Below, one piece after another: positions 1-7,667 of a stretch of DNA of 18,351 nucleotides. A program made the position numbers and the translations under genes. A model generated the notes under the pieces. The model did not search any database. It was not told where the DNA came from and saw only the letters and a list, made by a program, of their open reading frames with translations. The stretch is from CAZKYP01 sp964556885 (GTDB lineage Bacteria; Planctomycetota; Phycisphaerae; Sedimentisphaerales; Anaerobacaceae): assembly GCA_964556885.1 (NCBI GenBank), contig CAZKYP010000054.1:1-18351 (forward strand). The letters run 5' to 3'. The first letter of the stretch is position 1, and every line of letters starts with the position of its first letter.

Positions 1-488
1 CCTGTGTCTTTGGCGTTCCAGGGCGTCAGCCTGCTGGCCCACATCGAATAACCATCATGGTGTTCCGCCACCAGACCGGCATAACGAGCGCCGGCCCTGG
101 CAAACAGATCGGCCCACTCGGCCGCGTTGAACTTCTCGGCTTTGAACATAGGCACGAAATCGGGATAACCGAACTGGTTCGGCTCACCGAATGTTTTGAC
201 GTGATACTGGTATTCCCGACTCGGGCTGGTTCGCCGACCCTCGCCGTTTTTATTGTACATATTTCGCGGGTACCATTCGCTGCCGAAAGCCGGAACACTA
301 TAGACGCCCCAGTGGAAATAAATACCGAACTTGGCATCACGGAACCAGTCCGGCGCGGGATTGTGATTTTTAAGAGACTCCCAGTCGGCCGTGTAAACTG
401 TCTTAGTTGCCTTAGAGTTGCATCCGCCCAGAACCAATAAAGTAAAAACCACACAAACAGTATAAATACAGATTTTAGACATGGACAT
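1..488 (-). CDS. Alpha-L-fucosidase (GH29), lipoprotein, N-terminal part only
   Basis: The reading frame is open from the start at 488 to the left edge, giving 162 codons of what is normally a protein of about 450 residues or more. It begins with a hydrophobic signal segment ending in LVLGGC, a lipobox, so the mature enzyme should be lipid-anchored outside the cytoplasm. The mature part holds blocks typical of glycoside hydrolase family 29: KFGIYFHWGVYSVPAFGSEW, a later NAAEWADLFARAGARYA and AEHHDGYSMW, the family's HHDG motif. The enzyme would release terminal L-fucose from polysaccharides or glycans. The catalytic nucleophile region lies beyond the edge. ATG 488 is preferred over the ATG at 482 because GGAG at 497-500 is 8 bases upstream. 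Transcription is probably independent, from the promoter at 549-577. Confidence 0.93.
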   Translation of the reverse strand, partial: MSMSKICIYTVCVVFTLLVLGGCNSKATKTVYTADWESLKNHNPAPDWFRDAKFGIYFHWGVYSVPAFGSEWYPRNMYNKNGEGRRTSPSREYQYHVKTFGEPNQFGYPDFVPMFKAEKFNAAEWADLFARAGARYAGLVAEHHDGYSMWASRLTPWNAKDT

Positions 489-496
489 TTTATTGG

Positions 497-500
497 CTCC
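497..500 (-). promoter_or_regulatory. Ribosome binding site of the fucosidase gene
   Basis: On the minus strand AAAGGAG ends 8 bases before the ATG at 488 and 14 bases before the ATG at 482, which favours the first ATG. Confidence 0.7.
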
Positions 501-548
501 TTTCAGCTTAAAATACCTATCAATAGATTTTCTGTTTTCGTAAGGATT

Positions 549-577
549 ATCATATCAATTCGAGTAAGTATGCTCAA
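549..577 (-). promoter_or_regulatory. Sigma-70-like promoter for the fucosidase gene
   Basis: On the minus strand TTGAGC (577-572) and TATGAT (554-549) are separated by exactly 17 bases. They match the -35 and -10 consensus at 4 of 6 and 5 of 6 positions. This leaves a leader of about 50 bases before the start at 488. It lies in the gap after the preceding operon, so the fucosidase can be transcribed separately. The call rests on consensus only. Confidence 0.45.
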
Positions 578-594
578 GAAGTCAATCGAAAATT

Positions 595-2184
595 CTAAGA
601 ACCAGGGAATGTAAATGAGTTTGTAATTTCGTTAAGTTTTTGTTTGGGGAACAGGCCGAAGAAATATTCCCGGCTGCTGCAAACCTGATGTGAGACTTTA
701 TTCTTTTGTGATTCTATGGCTTTGGATTTTAATTCACTTGTTACATTTTTGGTATATTCGAGGAGTCTTTGATTTGTCAATCCGAGCGATTTCCATGCTG
801 ATTTTCTTTTGTCACTCGACATAGAACGGTCGGCAGCCAGCTCAATCAACTGCCTTTTTGTCTTAACCAGAATTTCCACCTGCTGATTCTTCAACTTTGA
901 ATTATCTATATATTTTTCCGGATTGTGCCTGATATCGCGCATTTTTTGCCGCAGCTGCAACACATCATCACCAAGAGCAACATCGTCCGACAACGGCAGC
1001 CTCATCGTGCATGTTGCTATTCCAAATTCAGGCGGTTTTACTTTATAATAGTTTTCGATAATATAATTTGTCACCGTCTCGTACATTTGTGCGCCGACGC
1101 CGTGAACAAACCAGTCCGTCAGGAACAGCCGGGCGAATAAAGTCAGAGAAATTGCCTTCGGCCGCAAACGTATACCGGCTTGTTGCAACATACTTCTCAA
1201 CTGGTCAATTTTGCCGGATTTGGACTGAGAATGCAGACAGCCTATTATTGCCGTGCCGTTACTAATCCAAATCGCCCCACTTTCGTTAGAGTGGACATAT
1301 AGCGAAGTACGATTTCCATCAGGCCAAACCAGCCAAAATGGCAGCTCGGTCAAATCCTTTTGCCGCTCATATACCAAACGCCGGATGCCAATTGTGGTCT
1401 TGGATTTACCTAATTTAAGCGTTTTATCGATTCCATTATTATAACAATCGGCGAAGTCACGCGCATTAACCGTCAAGGAAATAACAAAATCCAAAAACGC
1501 ATCGCTTTCTGAGAGCAGGGACGCAGGCAGATACAAAATATTATCAAATCCCAAACTTATATTGAGCACCGATTGAAGATATGTAATTAAATCCGCAACA
1601 TTTCGTAAGTTCGATATTTTTTCATCTGCTATAATTGACGGCTGTGACCAGATGCTGTTGCAGAACTGCCATGGATAAGCCTTTGTAACAGCATTAAGAA
1701 AATCCTTTATATATTCTTTCTGCGGCAGCGACCGCAGTTCGAGCGGGACGGATTTCTGCTTAGATTCGATTTCGATTCTTTGGAAAAACCAGTTGCAATT
1801 TTCATCTTGCCCGGGCAGCAGCATTGCCGTATCACAAATATCATGATCCAGTACAAGATGCAGCCCGCCGCTGCCAACGGCCTTTGCAAACTTACTTACT
1901 GCCAGGTTTTTTATCCATATACCACAATGGTGCCAGACGGCCTGGTGCCCTGCTGCTATTATATTCTCAAAGATATCAATCGTACAACTCGTACCTATCA
2001 CCTCGTGCATGTAATTCCGAGCGATTTTCAGCAATTCCCCGCGAACTTTCATCCTGTCAGGAACATGGTATAAGATTTGTCTATTCGAAGCCGTTAGATA
2101 AGCCCACTGCGACGGCTCCGGACTCACACCGATGACGTTTTGCTTTTCAGGAATAGAAAGTTTTTTCGATGTTTCCATCAGCAT
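595..2184 (-). CDS. Protein of unknown function, weakly BshC-like, about 529 aa
   Basis: I do not recognise this protein with confidence. It has no signal peptide and no membrane segment, so it is probably cytoplasmic. Two blocks look conserved. Near residue 79 is AGHQAVWHHCGIWIKN, and near residue 342 is a stretch starting RPKAISLTLFARLF and continuing into DWFVHGVGAQMYETVT. Their spacing and pattern faintly recall the bacillithiol enzyme BshC (its GQQxGLxxGPLYT and C-terminal LRP blocks), as does the length; I would not assign that activity. The C-terminal 130 residues are rich in Lys, Gln and Glu and probably helical. It is the last gene of the gspK-led operon and overlaps the glycosyltransferase end by 38 bp. 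ATG 2184 is chosen because AGAGAG at 2195-2200 is 10 bases upstream. TTG 2193 is only 1 base from that site, and ATG 2178 is also possible. Confidence 0.72.
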   Translation of the reverse strand: MLMETSKKLSIPEKQNVIGVSPEPSQWAYLTASNRQILYHVPDRMKVRGELLKIARNYMHEVIGTSCTIDIFENIIAAGHQAVWHHCGIWIKNLAVSKFAKAVGSGGLHLVLDHDICDTAMLLPGQDENCNWFFQRIEIESKQKSVPLELRSLPQKEYIKDFLNAVTKAYPWQFCNSIWSQPSIIADEKISNLRNVADLITYLQSVLNISLGFDNILYLPASLLSESDAFLDFVISLTVNARDFADCYNNGIDKTLKLGKSKTTIGIRRLVYERQKDLTELPFWLVWPDGNRTSLYVHSNESGAIWISNGTAIIGCLHSQSKSGKIDQLRSMLQQAGIRLRPKAISLTLFARLFLTDWFVHGVGAQMYETVTNYIIENYYKVKPPEFGIATCTMRLPLSDDVALGDDVLQLRQKMRDIRHNPEKYIDNSKLKNQQVEILVKTKRQLIELAADRSMSSDKRKSAWKSLGLTNQRLLEYTKNVTSELKSKAIESQKNKVSHQVCSSREYFFGLFPKQKLNEITNSFTFPGS

Positions 2185-2974
2185 TATATTCAAGCTCTCT
2201 GTCGATTATCTCCAAATAATAATCCAGCCGCCTCTTTGGGTCTTCGAGAGGACCGCAAAACTTCCTTTTCGGATTATGATAAATCAGCGGCACCGGAATT
2301 TCACGTATTTTCAGACCCGTCCGGCTTGCCTGTATCCACAACTGAAGCGGCAATCCGTAACCTTTTTCAGTCAGCTTGAGTTTGGAAACAGCACTTGTCC
2401 TGTATGCTTTGAAGCCGCAGAATGCATCTGTCAAATTCAGTTCGAGATTTTCGTTGAGAAGAAGGGTAATCTTTCTATTGATAGCAACTCTCTCGGCCGG
2501 CGGCGGCAACATACCGGAATCTATCTTACACAAATAACGCGAGCCGCTGATAATATCGACATCGTCTTTTTCTATCTGGCGATAGAAATGAGGTATGTAT
2601 GACGGCTCGTGTTGAAAATCGCAGTCAATAGTAATTACCCATTCGAAATTGTTTCGACGGGCAAAATCAAACGCTTCAATCAGGCTTTGACCGTACCCGA
2701 TATTTTTCTGATGTGAAATCAGCTTAATATGCGAATGTGCTTTCAGCAGCTCGGAACCGCCGTCCGTGCTGCCGTCGTCAACGACTAATATGTTACCTGA
2801 ATATTCACGGACCGCAGATAAAACATCATCAAGGTATTTCAATTCATTGAATACCGGCAATGCGACCAGGACGGCCGCCGCATTAAAGCTACCGTCCCGC
2901 GTCGCCGGCTTGCTTACCGGGTGTTTTATTTCCGCCGTCTTTCCTGATTTCTTCCAATGCTTTTTGACTGACAT
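2147..2974 (-). CDS. Family 2 glycosyltransferase, DPM1-like, soluble type
   Basis: This 275-residue protein has the GT-A fold signatures of polyprenyl-phosphate sugar transferases. LVALPVFNE is near residue 36, VVDDGSTDGG is at 64-73 (nucleotide-binding DDGS), ITIDCDFQHEP is at 114-124 (metal-binding DxD-like) and LTDAFCGFKAYR is at 181-192. It lacks C-terminal membrane helices, so it resembles the DPM1-only form. It probably moves a sugar from a nucleotide donor to a polyprenyl phosphate or similar acceptor at the inner face of the membrane; donor and acceptor cannot be told. The start is forced: between ATG 2974 and the first conserved strand there is no other ATG, GTG or TTG. Its first 86 bases therefore lie inside the end of gspD in another frame. 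Its own end overlaps the next gene by 38 bp. Confidence 0.88.
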   Translation of the reverse strand: MSVKKHWKKSGKTAEIKHPVSKPATRDGSFNAAAVLVALPVFNELKYLDDVLSAVREYSGNILVVDDGSTDGGSELLKAHSHIKLISHQKNIGYGQSLIEAFDFARRNNFEWVITIDCDFQHEPSYIPHFYRQIEKDDVDIISGSRYLCKIDSGMLPPPAERVAINRKITLLLNENLELNLTDAFCGFKAYRTSAVSKLKLTEKGYGLPLQLWIQASRTGLKIREIPVPLIYHNPKRKFCGPLEDPKRRLDYYLEIIDRELEYNADGNIEKTFYS

Positions 2975-5186
2975 CTTGTAAGTCGCCGAAGTCCTCGCTT
3001 TTCATTATGGTCGTAGTTATAAACAGATATGTCGTAATATGCTTTTTTTCTGTAGCAGTGTTTCTGAACGCCAGGCCAATGATAGGAATATCTCCCAAGA
3101 TCGGCACCTTATCGACGCTCTCGGTTTCGCTCGACGATTGTATTCCGCCGACAACTATCGTGGAACCGTCAGGCACGGTAGCTTCACTCTGAATAGTACT
3201 CGTGCTTCTTTTTGGAGGCAGTTCCAGGTCTGTCTGTTTGCCGAACGAGTTAAGCATAATCTGATACTGCACGCGAAGATAATTACCATCGCTGATATGC
3301 GGCGTGACAAAAAACTGCGTGCCGGCGGTCACGTACTCGCCAAAAGACGTCGTGGTCGTGGTTTCACCCTGATTGGTTTGTTTTGTCGGCTCCTCAGCTA
3401 TACTCTGAATCGACCCTACAGCATTGTCGTTAACCACTACCTGCGGAGCGGATTCAACCCTGACATTTTCGTTTCCTTCAAGTGCGTTAAATATCGCCTG
3501 CACCTTGCCGGGTCGAAGCACAGCCGCCGTACCACCGGTACTGACAATCAGGTCACGTACCCCGGTATCAGGATGAATTGTAGACAAACCGTAAGATGTG
3601 AAGGAAAGAACGTCTCCGTTGATAAAATCGAGCTCCACCCCCAGGTCCATTGAATCGGTGGTAGTGGCTTCAACAATTATCGCTTTTATGAGGACCTGCT
3701 TTCGGCGTACATCCAGCTCAGCGATGAGCTTTTCCAGCTCTCGGTGCTGTCTGGCCGTCGCCAGAACGATTACCGAGTTGGTGGACTTGCTCACAGTCAC
3801 CCTCGCTTCAACCTGCGGAGCAAACACTTCGGTCTCTTCCAGACCGAACGAATCCGGCGCCTGTACCGGACCTTCCGGAGTTTCCCCTCTGTATGTCGGC
3901 TCACCGGATTTTTCCTGCTGCCTGTTCCCGGTTTCGATCAATTCCTTAATAGCATTTGCAACCTCATCGACATCCGCATTCTGAATTTTATACGACCGTA
4001 TCATACCCGCCTCGTATTTGCCGGGCATATCGACGCTTTTAACGATACTGTCCATAATCCCGTGCACGGACGGCGGAGCGGTCAGCACAATCGAATTGGT
4101 TTTGGTAACAAGTGTAATACCCCCCGGTCTGCCGCCCTCCTGCCCGGCCTGACCACCGCCGGTCCTGCTATACCTGCCGGCCCTTGTGGGGATATCCAGA
4201 ATCTCCTCCAAACCGTTATATATCTCGGCCGCATCAACATAGGTGAAGAAATAATTCCTGGTCATCGGCTCCACATAAGTATCCAGACCCTTAATCAGCT
4301 TATCAAGCACTTCCATATCATCCTTTTGGGCCTTGACTATCAATTGGTTTGTTCGACTGACGGCATAAACACCCACTTTCGACCGCGGGGACAACAGAGC
4401 GGCTTCTTTATTTACCTCAGTAGCTGTTATTCTGTCATCTGAACGTTTCGATAATTCGCTTTCCTGCTGAACGGGACCTGGACGGTATGACGGCTCCTCT
4501 TCCGAAAAGACTTTCTGCAGCGTTTCAGCCAATTCTGCGGCGTCCATATACTGCAAGTCAACAACATTAACGATTGTCTGCACCTGGGCGGGGACATCAA
4601 GCTGGTTTATCATATCAATGATTGTCTCGAGGTTGGCGGTGCTTTCGTACAGGACAATTTTATTCGTCTGATTATGCACATTACATTTACCGAGTTTCGT
4701 CAGAAACGGCCTGATTACGGCAACAATCGAATCGGCATCGGCGTGTGACAGTGATACCACTTTTTTTCCGAGACCGTAGTGCTGCATATACTCATCGTAT
4801 GTCATAACACTGATGATGTCCCCCTCCCGGTGATAAATAAAGCCGGCCAGCATTACAACCGTATCCAGCAGTTGCCGTGCGGTCACGTCTTTTGATATCA
4901 GGCTGATTTTCGCCCTGCTCACTTCCACAGTCGGGAAGATACTCCAGCCGGTCACATCGCTTATGATTTGAAACGCCTCGGAAATATCGCTGTCGCTTAA
5001 ATGCAACTGGGGGATGACCGGGCTTGAGTCCGTGACATTTTGAGCGGCAGAGGACGTATTTACCTGACCGGACCCGAAGGGATCGAAATCAACCGCCTGC
5101 GGTACTTGACCTTTTATCACAGATGCGGCCAACATCAAAATCAATAAAGTAAAAGCTGCGCTTCCGACGGCAGAAAACTTTGACAT
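2889..5186 (-). CDS. gspD: Type II secretion secretin (GspD)
   Basis: This is the outer-membrane secretin that forms the exit channel of a type II secretion-like machine. Numbered from ATG 5186, there is a signal peptide (about 1-27), an N0-like domain (about 58-130), then four secretin_N-type repeats (about 141-196, 206-301, 308-386 and 396-491), each ending in a TN-x-(I/L)(I/V)V strand and a helix. The C-terminal secretin barrel domain is at about 497-735, with the hallmark VPILGDIPIIGLAF near 694-707. Canonical GspD has three such repeats after N0, so one extra is present. Low-complexity linkers rich in Gly, Pro and Glu interrupt repeats 2 to 4. The ATG at 5201 overlaps the gspC stop, but GAGGAG at 5194-5199 is 7 bases before ATG 5186, so 5186 is chosen. 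The C-terminal tail overlaps the glycosyltransferase start by 86 bp. Confidence 0.93.
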   Translation of the reverse strand: MSKFSAVGSAAFTLLILMLAASVIKGQVPQAVDFDPFGSGQVNTSSAAQNVTDSSPVIPQLHLSDSDISEAFQIISDVTGWSIFPTVEVSRAKISLISKDVTARQLLDTVVMLAGFIYHREGDIISVMTYDEYMQHYGLGKKVVSLSHADADSIVAVIRPFLTKLGKCNVHNQTNKIVLYESTANLETIIDMINQLDVPAQVQTIVNVVDLQYMDAAELAETLQKVFSEEEPSYRPGPVQQESELSKRSDDRITATEVNKEAALLSPRSKVGVYAVSRTNQLIVKAQKDDMEVLDKLIKGLDTYVEPMTRNYFFTYVDAAEIYNGLEEILDIPTRAGRYSRTGGGQAGQEGGRPGGITLVTKTNSIVLTAPPSVHGIMDSIVKSVDMPGKYEAGMIRSYKIQNADVDEVANAIKELIETGNRQQEKSGEPTYRGETPEGPVQAPDSFGLEETEVFAPQVEARVTVSKSTNSVIVLATARQHRELEKLIAELDVRRKQVLIKAIIVEATTTDSMDLGVELDFINGDVLSFTSYGLSTIHPDTGVRDLIVSTGGTAAVLRPGKVQAIFNALEGNENVRVESAPQVVVNDNAVGSIQSIAEEPTKQTNQGETTTTTSFGEYVTAGTQFFVTPHISDGNYLRVQYQIMLNSFGKQTDLELPPKRSTSTIQSEATVPDGSTIVVGGIQSSSETESVDKVPILGDIPIIGLAFRNTATEKKHITTYLFITTTIMKSEDFGDLQDVSQKALEEIRKDGGNKTPGKQAGDAGR

Positions 5187-5193
5187 TATATAG

Positions 5194-5199
5194 CTCCTC
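5194..5199 (-). promoter_or_regulatory. Ribosome binding site deciding the gspD start
   Basis: GAGGAG on the minus strand is 7 bases upstream of ATG 5186 and overlaps the in-frame ATG at 5201. The upstream ATG is therefore unlikely to be the true start. The site also overlaps the gspC stop codon (5198-5200), suggesting translational coupling. Confidence 0.75.
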
Positions 5200-5701
5200 A
5201 TAAACTTAAGACCTGTCTGTGCCCTAAAATTGTAATTTCAATACTTCTATCACCGATATTCAGGACCGTAAAAAGATCCTTAACGGAATCTCCCACTTTG
5301 CATTTCTGCAATCCTTCATTTTTAATATGCACATAAGCCACAGGCTCGCCGTTCAATTCCATGATACACCTGAGCTTTAACTGCGACCTTATCATATCGA
5401 TGGTCCTGTCGGCCATCGGCTTGTCATTTAAGGACGACTCCAGCTTGAACAGGCCCGATCTTGTTATTTTAGCAATCGATTGATTTTTCTCAGCTTCAAC
5501 AACACTCTTCGATAATCCATTGGCATCCACTGAGCTCACAACAGGTAAAACACCGGAATTGTCACCGTCTAAATTCACCGGCAGCAACAATTCCAGTATC
5601 AGTACGACCGTACAAACGGCAATTCCAGCAATTAGTATTGTCTGTATCAGCCGCAGCAAACCGTTCTTATCACCAAATTTATAAACTCTGTTTTCCGGCA
5701 T
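5198..5701 (-). CDS. Type II secretion inner-membrane protein, GspC-like
   Basis: This 167-residue protein has a short cytoplasmic N-terminus, one membrane helix (about residues 17-40) and a periplasmic part. Its last 60 residues resemble the GspC homology region: LKLRCIMELNGEPVAYVHI, then KCKVGDSVKD and a terminal IEITILGHRQVLSL strand. In type II systems this region binds the N0 domain of the secretin, which fits its place directly upstream of gspD. There is no PDZ domain, so it is shorter than proteobacterial GspC and could equally be called PilP-like. It follows the gspM-like gene after 9 bases. Confidence 0.72.
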   Translation of the reverse strand: MPENRVYKFGDKNGLLRLIQTILIAGIAVCTVVLILELLLPVNLDGDNSGVLPVVSSVDANGLSKSVVEAEKNQSIAKITRSGLFKLESSLNDKPMADRTIDMIRSQLKLRCIMELNGEPVAYVHIKNEGLQKCKVGDSVKDLFTVLNIGDRSIEITILGHRQVLSL

Positions 5702-5710
5702 CAGACCAAC

Positions 5711-6247
5711 CTATATCCTCGAATCCGCAACCACCTTGGTCACTAAAAATGTTGCGTTGACATTGTCTGCAATCTCCCGTGCCTTGAAGTCGAACTGCTC
5801 AATCCTTATGGGACTGCAATGACTTTCGACGGCAAGAATAAACCTGAAGATTTCCCTCACATTGCCGTGCATCTGAATCTTCGCCGACAGACGCCGATAG
5901 AAATCCTCATTCACAGTCGGAAGTATCGTCGTCGAGGTGATTGTCACGTCCAGCTTCGAATAAAGCTCACCAAGCTCGCGGGTAAACCGGGACTTTTCCT
6001 GCTGGTCGGTGCCGTCACCGGCGATTAAAGGCTCGATTTGCGCATATACCGCATCAATGCGGTCCTTGATGAGCAAGTCCCCTTTCATCCTGGCCAGCTT
6101 TAACTGCAACTGATTCATACGTGCCAAAGATGACTGTCGCTTCTTCAACTGCGGCTCGATGACGACATAAAAAACTAAAGCACCGATTATCACAAGAACT
6201 GTAATCACCGCTAAAATCTTCTCACGATTATTCACTGTCCCGGCCAT
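5711..6247 (-). CDS. Type II secretion GspM / PilO-like protein
   Basis: This 178-residue protein has the layout of GspM and PilO. One membrane helix lies near residues 10-30 (ILAVITVLVIIGALVFYVVI), a short coiled coil at about 32-65, and a periplasmic ferredoxin-like domain follows. It would pair with the GspL-like protein upstream to form the inner-membrane assembly platform. The frame is open for another 29 codons upstream, but that stretch lies inside the gspL-like gene and reads as a basic shadow sequence. ATG 6247 sits one base after the gspL-like stop (TAA 6249-6251) and has a G-rich Shine-Dalgarno-like stretch about 11 bases upstream. Confidence 0.8.
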   Translation of the reverse strand: MAGTVNNREKILAVITVLVIIGALVFYVVIEPQLKKRQSSLARMNQLQLKLARMKGDLLIKDRIDAVYAQIEPLIAGDGTDQQEKSRFTRELGELYSKLDVTITSTTILPTVNEDFYRRLSAKIQMHGNVREIFRFILAVESHCSPIRIEQFDFKAREIADNVNATFLVTKVVADSRI

Positions 6248-6248
6248 T

Positions 6249-7667
6249 TTAAAAATTTTCCCCCTGAATATCACAATATGCCTTGAACGTAATAACACTG
6301 CCGCCCGGCCCCGGCGTCTGCTGGACATTTTCAACCTGAATCCCGCTCAACAATTGTGCCTGGCTCATAGCATCCGTCAAATCGAACGCCGCAGGCATCG
6401 AATTTGCCTGCCCCTTAATTTCGATAAACGCCCCACCGTGCCCGGTCCCAAAATTCAATTCACTCAGGGAGATAGTTTTTGGTGTATATTCGTAAACCTC
6501 ATCGATTATCCGCCCGATTCGGCCGCGATTTGACAACTGATTTTTAATAGCGATAACACGCTGACGCTTGCTGTCAACACCGCCGGCTACAAGCTCTATT
6601 GGGGCTATCTGAGCTTCAATCAGATGCGATTTCTTCTCTATCCTCCGGTTGGATGCCGCCAGGGACAACCATAAAAAACCAAGCAGTAACAAAGACAGGC
6701 AGGCAACACGCAAATAATTAAACAGTAAAATCCTTTTCTCATATCTTTTGACATGCTCGTAAGGCAGCAGATTGGCATACGAGTATTTTGTATCTTCAAC
6801 CAATCCAAACAAACCCGATGCAACAACAGCATTAAAACTGTAATTGTCCGATTTATATTCGTCACTGCTGTCATGACAAGTGATTTCGGGATTTGGAACA
6901 ACCGAAATTCTCTCGGCAAGACCACATGCCCGTACATCTGATAATATCAGGTCCTTAACCTGCGAGACATATCTTTCAACACCGGAAATTTTGACAATGA
7001 TTGTATCTTTTAGAGAATCCGGCAAATCCTGGATCTGATGGTAAACCTGGTCCACGATTTCATCCGACGATGCTGTTACATCAGTATCAATCATCGCCAA
7101 TTCATTAGCCGCAGCAAGATTATCGTTGATGCTTGTTTGAACATAACTTCTTTTTTCATCCACAAGAACACTTATTGCCGACTCGGATGTAATGTCACCG
7201 GCTGCATCGAACCAGTTCTGTATCGCCAAGGAGTCAGTAACAATCATGCGGGGCCGGATTCCTATTTTGTTATACGGTTCCAAATATTCATTTAACGTGC
7301 TCAATTTCAGGATGCAAACCAGCACCTTCGACATGTTGGGCTGCTGTTCCATGAGCGTGCATCCGTAAACAAACTCATCCGGCGACAGCGGCACCAGCGA
7401 AGGAACCTCAAATTCGAGCATTTTTGCGGCTTCTGTCATGTTCGATGCCGGTAAAGTCACCGATTTCAGGATACAGGAATTCTTCGGCACAGATACGGCC
7501 CAGTTCCTCACGCATATTCTCCTGTTGTCAATGGCCTGTTTGAGCTGTTCAGGAGAATTGAAAAGTATGCAGGATGATGTGCCGTTGAATTTTGCACAGA
7601 CAATCACTTTTCCATCTGCAGCCAAACTCAAGGAAGCCCACTCTGTTTTGATTTTACCCGTCTTCAC
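6249..7667 (-). CDS. GspL-like protein with fused PilM-like and PilN-like parts
   Basis: This 472-residue protein carries a cytoplasmic PilM-type actin-like domain (residues 1 to about 290, with SVTLPASNMTEAAKMLEFEV near 69-88). A PilN-type part follows: YANLLPYEHVKRYEKR near 297-312, a membrane helix at about 316-338, a helical stretch, and a periplasmic domain with ISLSELNF and IEIKGQANS strands. This is the arrangement of GspL, which anchors the secretion ATPase to the inner membrane and partners GspM. It starts inside the gspK stop (ATGA, 7664-7667), so the two genes are translationally coupled. The short and divergent N-terminal domain may not bind nucleotide. Confidence 0.82.
   Translation of the reverse strand: MKTGKIKTEWASLSLAADGKVIVCAKFNGTSSCILFNSPEQLKQAIDNRRICVRNWAVSVPKNSCILKSVTLPASNMTEAAKMLEFEVPSLVPLSPDEFVYGCTLMEQQPNMSKVLVCILKLSTLNEYLEPYNKIGIRPRMIVTDSLAIQNWFDAAGDITSESAISVLVDEKRSYVQTSINDNLAAANELAMIDTDVTASSDEIVDQVYHQIQDLPDSLKDTIIVKISGVERYVSQVKDLILSDVRACGLAERISVVPNPEITCHDSSDEYKSDNYSFNAVVASGLFGLVEDTKYSYANLLPYEHVKRYEKRILLFNYLRVACLSLLLLGFLWLSLAASNRRIEKKSHLIEAQIAPIELVAGGVDSKRQRVIAIKNQLSNRGRIGRIIDEVYEYTPKTISLSELNFGTGHGGAFIEIKGQANSMPAAFDLTDAMSQAQLLSGIQVENVQQTPGPGGSVITFKAYCDIQGENF

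Noticed and set aside
26..454. 142-codon minus-strand frame starting MWFLLYWFW
   Set aside because: It lies within the fucosidase gene in another frame. The GH29 frame carries family motifs, a lipobox and a ribosome site, while this frame has none.
6248..6334. Upstream extension of the GspM-like frame to 6334
   Set aside because: The extra 29 residues are arginine-rich and lie within the end of the gspL-like gene. ATG 6247 has the proper position and a G-rich site upstream.
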